Positions 33,501 to 41,731 of a DNA stretch of 64,000 nucleotides are shown piece after piece; the stretch's first letter is position 1; each line of letters begins with the position of its first letter. The position numbers and the translations under genes are program-made. Source of the DNA: Pseudomonas marginalis (GTDB lineage Bacteria > Pseudomonadota > Gammaproteobacteria > Pseudomonadales > Pseudomonadaceae); NCBI RefSeq assembly GCF_001645105.1, contig NZ_LKEG01000044.1, positions 62,001 through 126,000 of the forward strand, written 5' to 3'. The notes beneath the pieces were generated by a model. The model was not told the origin of the DNA, did no database searches, and saw only the letters and a program-made list of their open reading frames with translations.

Positions 33501-34940
33501 TTATGTGGGCAATGTGGAGACTGTGTGGAGATGCAGCACCACCTGCACGCCGCCTTCGACATTGCCGATCTGCAGCGCGCCGCCGTGCAGCTTCATCACT
33601 TCCTCGACAAAGTTGAGGCCCAGGCCGGTGCTTTTGCGCCCGCTGGCCGGGCGTGGCAGTGAGTAGAAGCGCTCGCTCAAGCGTGGCAGGGCGTAGTCGG
33701 GAATCGGCGCGGCCTGGTTGAATAAGCTCACCTGCACGTCGTTGTGTCGCGTCTGTGCGCCGAACCTCAACAGGCCGCCGGGCGGTGTGAAGTCCAGCGC
33801 GTTCTCCAGCAAGTTGCCCAGTGCCTGACGCAATAAGAAGGGTTCGCCATAGACCTTCACATCCGCCGCAATCGCTTGTTCGATTTGCAGCCCAGCACCT
33901 TCAATTCGCGCACATTGGGCGTTGAGCACCTCATCGACCATGGCCGCCAACGGGATGCTGGCCTGCGCTTCCAGGCCCTGGCGTTGCTCGACCTGCGCCA
34001 GGTTCAGCAAGCGTTCGATCAACTGCTGCAGGCGCGCGCTTTCGCTGTCGATATTGCCGACGAAGCGCTGCTGTTGTTCGCGGGTCATATCGCCCTGCAA
34101 CAGCTCGGCCGCACCGCGTATCGCGGCCAATGGGCTCTTCAATTCGTGGGTCAGTGTGTGTACGTAGTGTTCGACGTAGGCTTTGCCCTCCAACTGCGTG
34201 CGCATGTGCTCCACGGCGGTGGAGAGCTGCTTGAGCTCACCGCCACGGTAATGCGGCAACTCGGCGCGCCGGCCCTCGCTGACCGCCTCGGCGTAAGCCG
34301 TCAACCGACGTAGCGCAACGCTCAGCCACCACGACAACAGTGCGCCCAGCAGCAGGCCCAGAATCACCAGGCCGGCGCCATACCACAGCAGGCGACGCTC
34401 GGTGCGGTCGACATAGGGCTGCAACGAGCTATTGGGCTTGGCCACGGTGACCACGCCGATGATCTGGCCGTTGTCACGGATCGGCGCACCGACGTGCATC
34501 ACCGACGAGGTAGGGTCATCGAGTTCGCTGCGGGTGGAACGGGCGCCGTATTCGCCGCGCAGGGTCAGGTACACGTCGTTCCACTTGGAATAGTCCTGCC
34601 CCACCGCTTCACCCGAGGAGTCGAGCAGCACGGTGCCCTTGGCGTCGGTCACGTAGATACGGTGGTTGACCTGGTTTTTCGGCAGCCCCCAGATGGTCGC
34701 GCCCGGCTGGCGATTGCCATAGGCCTTGAGCAGTTCCGGCCAGTGGCTTTGGCCGAGGGTGCCGTTCTTCACGTCATCGCGCAGGATCTCGGCCAGCAGG
34801 TTGGCAGTGTCCACCAGGGTTTCTTCGGTGGATTGGCGCACACCGGGGCGGATTTCCTTCATCACGGTGCTGAGCACAAAATAGCCGGTCAGGCCGATAA
34901 ACAGGGCATACACCAGGAAAATCCGTAGCCCCAGGCGCAT
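33501..34940 (-). CDS. creC: Sensor histidine kinase CreC
   Basis: CreC (479 residues) has two transmembrane segments (about 5-24 and 180-202) flanking a periplasmic sensory domain, then HAMP (about 205-255), the dimerisation domain with the phospho-histidine in HELKSPLAA (about 270), and an ATPase domain ending in GLGLNFVEEVMKLHGG (about 440-455). It phosphorylates CreB. In P. aeruginosa the pair responds to penicillin-binding protein 4 inhibition. Its start shares one base with the creB stop, so both are translated together. Confidence 0.94.
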   Translation of the reverse strand: MRLGLRIFLVYALFIGLTGYFVLSTVMKEIRPGVRQSTEETLVDTANLLAEILRDDVKNGTLGQSHWPELLKAYGNRQPGATIWGLPKNQVNHRIYVTDAKGTVLLDSSGEAVGQDYSKWNDVYLTLRGEYGARSTRSELDDPTSSVMHVGAPIRDNGQIIGVVTVAKPNSSLQPYVDRTERRLLWYGAGLVILGLLLGALLSWWLSVALRRLTAYAEAVSEGRRAELPHYRGGELKQLSTAVEHMRTQLEGKAYVEHYVHTLTHELKSPLAAIRGAAELLQGDMTREQQQRFVGNIDSESARLQQLIERLLNLAQVEQRQGLEAQASIPLAAMVDEVLNAQCARIEGAGLQIEQAIAADVKVYGEPFLLRQALGNLLENALDFTPPGGLLRFGAQTRHNDVQVSLFNQAAPIPDYALPRLSERFYSLPRPASGRKSTGLGLNFVEEVMKLHGGALQIGNVEGGVQVVLHLHTVSTLPT

Positions 34941-35608
34941 CAGCTGTTGCTCGGGCTGTAGCTGTAGCCGAGGCCGCGATGGGTCTGGATCGGCTCGGCA
35001 TCGGCGGCCACGCTGCGCAACTTGCTGCGCAGGCTTTTGATGTGGCTGTCGATATTGCGTTCGTAGCCTGCATCGGCCGCCACACCGACCGCATCCAGAA
35101 GTTGCTCGCGGCTGAAGACGCGCTCGGGCTGTTCCAGCAGGCTTTGCAGCAAGCGGAATTCATGGCGTGTGAGGCTCAAAGGCTGGCTGCGATAACTGAT
35201 CTGCATGCGCTCCAGATCAACCTGGAACACCGCAGGCGCAGCACTTGGGCCGATCCGTTTAAGGATCGCCCTGACCCGCGCCGTCACTTCCCGTGGGCTG
35301 AACGGCTTGACCACATAATCGTCGGCGCCGATCTCCAGCCCCACCACTCGGTCGATCTCGCCATCCCGGGCACTGAGGAACATCACCGGCACCTCGCTGA
35401 ACCGGCGCAGTTGCTTGCAGGTTTCAAACCCGGTGATGTCCGGCAGGCCGATGTCGAGGATGACCAGGTCGGCCGGCGTCTGGCGCTGATAGGCCAGCGC
35501 CTCCTGGCCGAGGCTCAGCCAGGTGGTGGTGAAGCCCTCGCCTTGCAGGGCGAATATCAGTGTGTCGGCTATCGCCGCTTCGTCTTCGACAATCAGGATA
35601 TGCGGCAT
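34940..35608 (-). CDS. creB: Response regulator CreB
   Basis: CreB (222 residues) has a receiver domain (about 1-115; acidic pair in LIVEDEAAIADTL, phospho-acceptor Asp in LVILDIGLPDITG near 54, lysine in YVVKPFSPRE) and an OmpR-type winged helix (about 125-220; RNIDSHIKSLRSKL and THRGLGYSY). It activates creD and other targets at cre-tags. It lies nine bases after the RimB-like gene and overlaps creC. Confidence 0.95.
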   Translation of the reverse strand: MPHILIVEDEAAIADTLIFALQGEGFTTTWLSLGQEALAYQRQTPADLVILDIGLPDITGFETCKQLRRFSEVPVMFLSARDGEIDRVVGLEIGADDYVVKPFSPREVTARVRAILKRIGPSAAPAVFQVDLERMQISYRSQPLSLTRHEFRLLQSLLEQPERVFSREQLLDAVGVAADAGYERNIDSHIKSLRSKLRSVAADAEPIQTHRGLGYSYSPSNS

Positions 35609-35617
35609 GGTGGTCCG

Positions 35618-36118
35618 TCAGCAGTCCGGTTTGTCCGCAGTGTAACGACGCGCCGGGTTTACCGCAGCGCCGAATTCACGCAGGGCCTTGGCGCCGATCA
35701 GCAACGGGTAGTTGAAGCTGCTGCGGTCGGTGAGGTTGACCTCGACGGTGCGCTTGACGTTGCCCAGGCACATTTCGAGGTCGACCACCGGACGTTTGGC
35801 CACGGTCGGCTCGTCCTTGTCGTCGTCTTCGTCGGCGCGGCTCTTGATCTTGCTGATGCGCGAGACTTTGTGTTCGTAGACTTTATTGGACGCATCCTTG
35901 CCGCCGAGGCGGAAGCGCACCCAATCGTCGCCATCACGGGTGAAGGTCTCGATGTCGCGGGCCGACAGCGAGGCGGTCAGCGCGCCGGTGTCCATCTTGG
36001 CCTTGAAGGTTTCGCCGATCTCCGGCAACTGGATGTATTCGTAGCGACCGTAAAGGGTCGGTTCGGCGGCCATGACAGGCAGGGCAGCCAGGGCGAGGGA
36101 GGCAAGGAGCAGTTTCAC
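35618..36118 (-). CDS. Exported RimB/RimK-linked aspartic protease-like protein (ATP-dependent zinc protease family)
   Basis: The 166-residue protein has a signal peptide (about 1-17, ending VMAA) and a retropepsin-like domain with the MDTGALTASLSA motif (about 42-53, the catalytic Asp-Thr-Gly) and LIGAKALREFGAAVNPARRY near the C-terminus. The family is annotated as ATP-dependent zinc protease or RimB, named from rimK-linked cytoplasmic members, but this copy is exported. It is the first gene of the unit with creB, creC and creD (nine-base gap to creB), so it may work in the envelope alongside CreD; this is inferred. The acidic stretch ADEDDDKDE is unusual. Confidence 0.85.
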   Translation of the reverse strand: MKLLLASLALAALPVMAAEPTLYGRYEYIQLPEIGETFKAKMDTGALTASLSARDIETFTRDGDDWVRFRLGGKDASNKVYEHKVSRISKIKSRADEDDDKDEPTVAKRPVVDLEMCLGNVKRTVEVNLTDRSSFNYPLLIGAKALREFGAAVNPARRYTADKPDC

Positions 36119-36291
36119 GAAGTGATTTCCTCGGAAAGAAGTAGGCGGATTCTAGACCGCAAAGGCAGCACTTAGTTAGCTCACCCCAGCATAACCGGCA
36201 CATTGTGAAACATTCGTCCGGCGAATTGGGATTTGGCCTCTAGACTCAAGCTGCTTATCATGGCCCGCCCACAGGATTCCAAGAGTTACTT

Positions 36292-37179
36292 ATGCGCCGC
36301 CTGCTCACCGGCTGTTTTGTCTCACTGCTGCTCTTGCTCAACACCCTGGTCCTGATCGGCCCGCTGATGGTGTTTGCCCTGCTCAAGCTAGTGGCCCCCG
36401 GCCGCTATCGTGATTACATGTCGTGGGCGGTGATGTGGATCGCCGAGACCTGGGCAGAAATCGACAAGCTGATTTTCGCGCTGTGCATCCCCACCCAATG
36501 GGACATTCGCGGCGGCGGCGATTTGCGCGGTGACACCAGCTACCTGGTGATCAGCAACCACCAATCCTGGGTCGACATCCCGGCGCTGATCCAGGCCCTG
36601 AACCGGCGCACGCCGTTCTTCAAATTCTTCCTGAAAAAAGAGCTGATCTGGGTGCCTTTCCTGGGCCTGGCCTGGTGGGCGTTGGACTACCCGTTCATGA
36701 AGCGCTACACCAAGGCGTTCCTGGCCAAGCACCCGGAACTCGCGGGGCAGGACTTGAAGATCACCCAGGAGGCTTGCGAGCTGTTCAAGCGCCAGCCGGT
36801 GACGGTGGTCAATTACCTCGAAGGCACGCGGTTCAGCGAGGCCAAACGCAAGCAGCAGGCGTCGCCATTTACTCGCTTGCTCAAGCCCAAGGCGGGCGGC
36901 GTGGCGTTTGTGCTGGCGGCGCTGGGAGAACAGTTGGACGCCGTGCTGGACGTGACCGTGGTCTATCCGCAGCAAAAGATTCCGGGGTTCTGGGACTTGA
37001 TCAGCGGCGCGGTGCCCAAGGTGATCATTGACATCCAGACCCGTGAGTTGGATCCGGCATTGTGGCAAGGGGATTACGAAAACGATCCGGCGTTTCGCCA
37101 GACCGTCCAGAACTGGGTCAACCAGCTCTGGACGGAGAAAGACGCACGCATCGAGCAACTGCGCGCGGAGCGTCTTTAA
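36292..37179 (+). CDS. YihG-type 1-acyl-glycerol-3-phosphate acyltransferase family protein
   Basis: This 295-residue membrane acyltransferase has an N-terminal hydrophobic hairpin (about 1-32), the HX4D motif NHQSWVD (about 84-90), a second block PFFKFFLKKELIWVPFLG (about 103-120) and YLEGTRFSEAKR (about 172-183). E. coli YihG is a minor lysophosphatidic acid acyltransferase that changes the sn-2 acyl chains. It is divergent from the cre unit, as in PAO1 (PA0461 with PA0462-0465). Confidence 0.9.
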   Translation: MRRLLTGCFVSLLLLLNTLVLIGPLMVFALLKLVAPGRYRDYMSWAVMWIAETWAEIDKLIFALCIPTQWDIRGGGDLRGDTSYLVISNHQSWVDIPALIQALNRRTPFFKFFLKKELIWVPFLGLAWWALDYPFMKRYTKAFLAKHPELAGQDLKITQEACELFKRQPVTVVNYLEGTRFSEAKRKQQASPFTRLLKPKAGGVAFVLAALGEQLDAVLDVTVVYPQQKIPGFWDLISGAVPKVIIDIQTRELDPALWQGDYENDPAFRQTVQNWVNQLWTEKDARIEQLRAERL

Positions 37180-37748
37180 CTGCCGGTGCCCCAGGCCTGG
37201 GCCAGCTTGCCCAGCAACGAGCTGTTGGCACCCTGCCCGCCCAGGTATTGCAGGATCACCGGGGCAAACTGGCCGACCATCCCACTGTCCATGCCCAGGG
37301 CGCTGAACGCGGTGTTCAGGTCGTTGGTGTTCTTCACGTTACCCAGCAAACCGTCCAGGCCGCTGGTCTTGCTGCCGCCGGCCTGGCCGAGCATCCCGCT
37401 CAATGCCCCGAGGCTACCCAACGCATTGTTGCCCGACAGTTGGTCGAGGCCCGGCACGCTATTGCCCAGTTGCGAATAGTCGTTGCCGCTCAGTTTGTTC
37501 TTGGCCAGGCCCAGCATGGCACCCGTACCGCCTACGGCTTGTTCAGGAGTGATGTTCAATTGCGAGGTCAGGGCGCTGAGCAGCCCAGCCGTCTCGGAAG
37601 ACGGTGCCGCAGCAGCCGCCTTGTTGTTGCCACCCTGCATGCCGGAAATGGCATTGGCCGCATCGCCAAGGCTGAACCCTGCAGCAAACACCGGGCCGGC
37701 CGCCAGGGTCATCAGGCAGGAAAGGGCGAAACCGCGTGAAATCTTCAT
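37176..37748 (-). CDS. Exported DUF2780 protein
   Basis: The 190-residue product has a signal peptide (about 1-22, MKISRGFALSCLMTLAAGPVF) and a mature part rich in Gly, Asn, Leu and Ser matching DUF2780 (VcgC/VcgE-like), with SQLNITPEQAVGGTGAMLGL at about 62-81 and MVGQFAPVILQYLGGQG near the end. No cysteines or catalytic motif are evident in the mature part. Its 3' end overlaps the end of the acyltransferase gene by four bases. The start ATG 37748 has AGAGG eight bases upstream. Function unknown. Confidence 0.85.
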   Translation of the reverse strand: MKISRGFALSCLMTLAAGPVFAAGFSLGDAANAISGMQGGNNKAAAAAPSSETAGLLSALTSQLNITPEQAVGGTGAMLGLAKNKLSGNDYSQLGNSVPGLDQLSGNNALGSLGALSGMLGQAGGSKTSGLDGLLGNVKNTNDLNTAFSALGMDSGMVGQFAPVILQYLGGQGANSSLLGKLAQAWGTGS

Positions 37749-37884
37749 CGAAACAACCTCTGGGTGTAGGGGCGAAAGCAGGCGTTTGACTGGGTATCCG
37801 GCACATTGTTCCGGGTCGGCCGAGGAACCCAATCGGCCTACCAGAGTCCATGAAATGACTTCAAGACTCGCCAGGAACAGCCAT

Positions 37885-38343
37885 ATGAGCGCCACCCGCC
37901 CCCAAGTAATTGAACAAAAAACCCCATTCTGGAGCCGCCCGCACCTGTTTATCGGTGTCTGCGTGGCCATCGTCGCCGGGCTTGGCGGCGCGCTCTACAC
38001 CCAAGACAACGTCAAGTCTGCCGCCACCCTGGTGACCACTGCCCAGCAACCTGCGGCACAGATCATGGCGCACAAGGATTACCTCGAAGTAGAACCGATC
38101 GCCACGGCAGCAGCTGAGCCGGAACGCAGCCTGGAACTGTGGGCCATGCCCGAAGGCAGCGCACCGGTGTCGCTTGGGCTGCTGCCGGAAGATGGCAAAG
38201 GCATTATCGGACTTAACCCGCGTCAGCAGAAAAGCATCCGCAAGCCGGTGGAGTTGATGGTGAGTTCGGAGACCAAGGGTGGGTCGGTGAGCAAACAACC
38301 GACGGGGCCGACGGTGTACCAAGGGGCGCTGGCAGCGCGATAG
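37885..38343 (+). CDS. RskA-like anti-sigma protein lacking the cytoplasmic sigma-binding domain
   Basis: The 152-residue protein has a short N-terminus, one transmembrane segment (LFIGVCVAIVAGLGGALYT, about 20-38) and a periplasmic part ending in the RskA-type block LELWAMPEGSAPVSLGLLPE (about 85-104), then a stretch like LMVSSETKGGS and PTGPTVYQGALA. In complete anti-sigma-K factors this block follows an N-terminal zinc-binding sigma-interacting domain of about 80 residues; here only about 18 residues precede the membrane segment and no HxxxCxxC is present. No ECF sigma gene is adjacent. The start 37885 follows AGGAA; the frame is open further upstream but that part shows no recognisable domain. 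Confidence 0.72.
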   Translation: MSATRPQVIEQKTPFWSRPHLFIGVCVAIVAGLGGALYTQDNVKSAATLVTTAQQPAAQIMAHKDYLEVEPIATAAAEPERSLELWAMPEGSAPVSLGLLPEDGKGIIGLNPRQQKSIRKPVELMVSSETKGGSVSKQPTGPTVYQGALAAR

Positions 38344-38465
38344 GCCAGCATCTTTCGTCCCTGGCAATAAAAAACCGTGGTTTGATCTCGACTTCTTCTA
38401 AAGCACTGTCAGTTCTCACAGTAGCCATCGACGGAGAATAATCCCCAGCATAAGGCTTCCCGCAA

Positions 38466-38485
38466 CCCACAGGAGGTGGGTAATG
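38466..38485 (+). promoter_or_regulatory. Ribosome-binding site inside a small hairpin
   Basis: ACCCAC, loop AGGAG, GTGGGT lies immediately before the ATG at 38483, so the Shine-Dalgarno core is displayed in the loop of a six-bp stem. This arrangement could tune translation of the secreted protein that follows. Confidence 0.5.
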
Positions 38486-38887
38486 AGAAGCTCACTACTT
38501 GCAGGTATGTTGGCCACGATGGCCCTGGTGAACACTGTTGGTGCAGCGACCTCCACCTGTCCCTCGATACAAGCCATCAAACAAACGGAGATGATCAAGG
38601 GTGGTTACCGCTATGAGGCGTCACAACCTGATGGACGGGCCTGGACAGGTGAAAACCCGTTGGCTGCCGCATCGTACTTGAATGATTCGACCTTTCACGA
38701 TGCCCGGTACGATGCAAACAACAAAACCGTCACCTGCACCTATAAGGGCCCCATGAATAACGACGCGAGCTTTTCGGTCGCGCTCAAACCTGTGTCTGCC
38801 TGGAACCTTATCCCTCCTATTGGCGAGTGGAAAGGCACGTATTGCGAAGCCCTGGCAATTTCCAAGTGCTCATTTACGCATCAGTAA
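38483..38887 (+). CDS. Secreted DUF3757-like protein, copy 1
   Basis: The 134-residue product has a signal peptide (about 1-21, ending GAA) and a mature domain with CPSIQAI, a GYRYEASQPDGRAWTGEN segment and a TVTCTYKGP strand. Four cysteines in the mature part (about 26, 90, 121 and 128) can form disulfides. This layout matches small secreted DUF3757 proteins of pseudomonads, whose role is unknown. It has an excellent Shine-Dalgarno site (AGGAGGT) within a hairpin. The next gene encodes a related protein. Confidence 0.78.
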   Translation: MRSSLLAGMLATMALVNTVGAATSTCPSIQAIKQTEMIKGGYRYEASQPDGRAWTGENPLAAASYLNDSTFHDARYDANNKTVTCTYKGPMNNDASFSVALKPVSAWNLIPPIGEWKGTYCEALAISKCSFTHQ

Positions 38888-39045
38888 AAACGTCACCCGA
38901 ATCATTCCGACCGTTCACGTTCACAAATCCTCAGCCAGCCGTCGACGTTCTTGCGGAACTATAGGCCCGGCACGGCCCACCCAAGGCAGCCTTCTCACGA
39001 TTTTCGACGCGAAGGTTCAGCCACAAACAAAGGAACTGTGACGAC

Positions 39046-39417
39046 ATGATCGGATTGATACCCAATATTTTTGCTGCCGCTACCGCACTCAACCTTCTCG
39101 ATTTTCGCAGGCCACACCAGGCTTCATCGGGCCAGGCCATCGACATCGGCCAATGCCCAGCCGTCAGCGACATCCACTCCAAACCCTACACGGACCCTGA
39201 CCTGCCACCGCCCTACGGCGAATCGGCCCACACCAGGGGCAGGACATGGAAGGGCCAGACAGCCGGAACAGATGACGATTATCTAGCCCCCAGGTACGCA
39301 CTCAAGGCAGAGACCATCACCCAGACAGAGGGAAGGCTACGTTGTGACTATGGCGGAAAGACTGTCGTTGAAGAGGGTGTAACAGCCACTCCCTACCTGC
39401 GGCTCAACTCACAATAA
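39046..39417 (+). CDS. Secreted DUF3757-like protein, copy 2
   Basis: The 123-residue product shares with the preceding protein the pattern CPxxxxI ... Y ... GRxWxG ... CxYxG: here CPAVSDI, then HTRGRTWKGQT (about 63-73), then RLRCDYGGKTV (about 98-108). Only two cysteines remain of the mature set, and the N-terminus (MIGLIPNIFAAATALNLLDF) is a weak signal sequence. It appears to be a diverged paralogue. It is followed at once by a perfect terminator whose stem begins in the stop codon. Confidence 0.65.
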   Translation: MIGLIPNIFAAATALNLLDFRRPHQASSGQAIDIGQCPAVSDIHSKPYTDPDLPPPYGESAHTRGRTWKGQTAGTDDDYLAPRYALKAETITQTEGRLRCDYGGKTVVEEGVTATPYLRLNSQ

Positions 39418-39453
39418 ATAATAAGGGCGACCCTGGGGTCGCCCTTATTATTT
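39416..39453. terminator. Bidirectional terminator between the DUF3757-like gene and fdhA
   Basis: A perfect 17-bp inverted repeat, with GGGCGACC facing GGTCGCCC across a four-base loop and A/T runs on both outer sides, so it can stop transcription from both the rightward gene and the leftward fdhA. Confidence 0.92.
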
Positions 39454-39463
39454 GCCCTGCTCT

Positions 39464-40663
39464 TTATGCCGCACTGAACAACTTATGCGGATCAATCACA
39501 AACTTCTTCGGCACACCCGCATCAAACTCGCCATACCCACGCGGGGCATCATCCAGGCTGATCACCTGCACGCCGACGATTTCGGCAATGTTGATACGGT
39601 CCCACATGATCGCCTGCATCAACTGGCGGTTGTACTTCATCACCGGTGTCTGCCCGGTGTGGAAGCTGTGGGATTTGGCCCAGCCCAGGCCGAAACGGAT
39701 GCTCAGGCTGCCCATTTTCGCGGCGGCGTCTACAGCACCTGGGTCTTCGGTAACGTACAAGCCGGGGATGCCAATCTTGCCGGCCACGCGCACGACGCCC
39801 ATCAGTGAGTTGAGCACCGTGGCCGGTGCCTCTGCCTTGACGCCGTCATGGCCGTGGCCGCGTGCTTCAAAGCCCACACAGTCAACAGCGCAGTCCACTT
39901 CCGGCTCGCCGAGCAGTGCAGCAATCTGCTCGTGCAGCGGCGTGTCCTGGGACAGGTCGGCAATTTCAAAGCCTTGGGCCTTGGCGTGAGCCAGACGGAT
40001 AGGGTTGACGTCGCCGATGATCACCACCGCAGCACCCAACAAGCGGGCGGAAGCCGCAGCGGCCAAGCCCACAGGGCCGGCACCGGCGATGTACACGGTG
40101 CTGCCAGGGCCAACGCCGGCAGTGACGGCGCCGTGGTAACCAGTCGGGAGGATGTCGGAGAGGCAGGTCAGGTCGCGGATTTTCTCCATGGCCTTGTCAC
40201 GGTCCGGCAGTTTCAGCAGGTTGAAGTCGGCGTACGGCACCAGCACGTACTCGGCCTGGCCGCCGGTCCAGTCGCCCATGTCGACATAGCCGTAGGCGCC
40301 ACCGGCACGCGCCGGGTTGACGGTGAGGCACACGCCGGTGTGTTGTTCTTTGCACGAGCGGCAACGGCCGCACGCCACGTTGAAAGGTACCGAAACCAGA
40401 TCACCGATCTTCAGGTTTTCGACATCGCTGCCCTTCTCGATCACTTCACCGGTAATTTCATGACCGAGCACCAGGCCGGTCTGGGCAGTGGTACGGCCGC
40501 GCACCATGTGTTGGTCGGAGCCGCAGATGTTGGTGGAGACCACGCGCAGGATGACGCCGTGCTCAATCTTCCTGCCACGGGGGTCCTGCATTTTGGGATA
40601 GTCGATTTTCTGTACTTCGACCTTGCCGTTGCCGAGATACACGACACCACGATTACCAGACAT
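39464..40663 (-). CDS. fdhA: Glutathione-independent formaldehyde dehydrogenase
   Basis: The 399-residue zinc-dependent alcohol dehydrogenase family enzyme oxidises formaldehyde to formate with NAD. Motifs: NICGSDQHMVRG (catalytic zinc region, about 45-56), GHEITGEVIEKG (about 67-78), the structural zinc cysteines in CGRCRSCKEQHTGVC (about 98-112) and the NAD loop AGAGPVGLAAAASARLLGA (about 178-196). It matches the P. putida enzyme in length. It is the last gene of the sarcosine operon, where it removes formaldehyde released by demethylation. A REPIN separates it from purU. Confidence 0.95.
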   Translation of the reverse strand: MSGNRGVVYLGNGKVEVQKIDYPKMQDPRGRKIEHGVILRVVSTNICGSDQHMVRGRTTAQTGLVLGHEITGEVIEKGSDVENLKIGDLVSVPFNVACGRCRSCKEQHTGVCLTVNPARAGGAYGYVDMGDWTGGQAEYVLVPYADFNLLKLPDRDKAMEKIRDLTCLSDILPTGYHGAVTAGVGPGSTVYIAGAGPVGLAAAASARLLGAAVVIIGDVNPIRLAHAKAQGFEIADLSQDTPLHEQIAALLGEPEVDCAVDCVGFEARGHGHDGVKAEAPATVLNSLMGVVRVAGKIGIPGLYVTEDPGAVDAAAKMGSLSIRFGLGWAKSHSFHTGQTPVMKYNRQLMQAIMWDRINIAEIVGVQVISLDDAPRGYGEFDAGVPKKFVIDPHKLFSAA

Positions 40664-40771
40664 GCTTTCACCTCGCTGTTGTTTTTATGGAACTGCGTTG
40701 CCCATTTGGGGGGCAGCGCGTTTAAGTGCTCGGGTACAGATGCTGTTTTCTTGCGTTGTTTGTGAGGGCCT

Positions 40772-40854
40772 CATCGGGGGCAAGCCCCCTCCCACATTCG
40801 ACCGCATTCCAAAGGCAGAACTTGGTCAACTGTGGGAGGGGGCTTGCCCCCGAT
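40772..40854. repeat. REPIN, family A, between purU and fdhA
   Basis: Inverted copies at 40772-40796 and 40831-40854 lie in the purU-fdhA gap, inside what is otherwise a co-directional gene series. Confidence 0.9.
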
Positions 40855-40863
40855 TGGCGCCAG

Positions 40864-41721
40864 TCAGAGCACCACCGTCCGATTGGCGTTCAAAAACACC
40901 CGCCGCTCAATGTGATAACCCACCGCCCGCGCCAATGTCAGCCCTTCGATATCCCGCCCCTTGGCAATCAAATCCTCGGGATAGTGGCTGTGATCCACCA
41001 CCTCCACACCTTGGGCGATGATCGGCCCTTCATCCAGATCGTTGTTGATGTAATGCGCCGTGGCGCCCACCAACTTCACCCCCTTGTTGTACGCCTGGTG
41101 ATACGGTTTGGCGCCCTTGAACCCCGGCAGCAACGAGTGGTGAATGTTGATCGCTTTGCCATCCAGCTTGCGGCACAGCTCCGGCGACAGCACTTGCATG
41201 TAGCGCGCAAGGATCACCAATTCGGCGCCGGTATCTTCCACCACTTGCCACACCTGACGCTCCTGGGACGGTTTGTCGTTGGGGTCGAGGGGGAAATGGT
41301 AGTAGGGAATCTGGTGCCAGTCGGCCAAAGGTTTCAAATCGGGGTGGTTGGACACCACCGCAACCACGTCCATCGACAGTTGGCCGATGCGCTGGCGGTA
41401 CAGCAGGTCGTTCAGGCAGTGATCGGCCTTGGAGACCATGATCACCACTTTTGGCCGGTAGTTCGGCGCCGTAAGCTCGAAGATCATGCCAAAGGCTTCG
41501 CCACGAGTGGCCAGGCCATCGCGGAAACCCTGCTCGTCAAAACCGTCGGGCTGGCGGAATTCCACGCGAATAAAAAATCGCCCGGAAAGCCGATCATCGA
41601 ACGAATGGTGCTCGGTAACGTAGCAACCCTGCTCGAACAGATAGCGGGTGACCGCGTCCACCGTGCCGAGCACGCTGGGGCAGTCGGCGGTCAAAATCCA
41701 TGTATCGGGTGCGCGGCTCAT
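40864..41721 (-). CDS. purU: Formyltetrahydrofolate deformylase
   Basis: PurU (285 residues) hydrolyses 10-formyltetrahydrofolate to formate and tetrahydrofolate. An N-terminal ACT domain (about 8-85; LTADCPSVLGTVDAVTRYLF) precedes the formyltransferase fold with the active-site sequence IHHSLLPGFKGAKPYHQAY (about 218-236) and ATAHYINNDLDEGPIIAQ. In a sarcosine operon it regenerates tetrahydrofolate from the one-carbon units made by SoxBDAG. It starts ten bases after soxG. Confidence 0.95.
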   Translation of the reverse strand: MSRAPDTWILTADCPSVLGTVDAVTRYLFEQGCYVTEHHSFDDRLSGRFFIRVEFRQPDGFDEQGFRDGLATRGEAFGMIFELTAPNYRPKVVIMVSKADHCLNDLLYRQRIGQLSMDVVAVVSNHPDLKPLADWHQIPYYHFPLDPNDKPSQERQVWQVVEDTGAELVILARYMQVLSPELCRKLDGKAINIHHSLLPGFKGAKPYHQAYNKGVKLVGATAHYINNDLDEGPIIAQGVEVVDHSHYPEDLIAKGRDIEGLTLARAVGYHIERRVFLNANRTVVL

Positions 41722-41731
41722 GGGTGATTCC

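Noticed and set aside
36119..36291. Possible CreB cre-tag between the cre unit and the acyltransferase gene.
   Set aside because: Only one TTCAC-like half was seen, with no second half six bases away on either strand.
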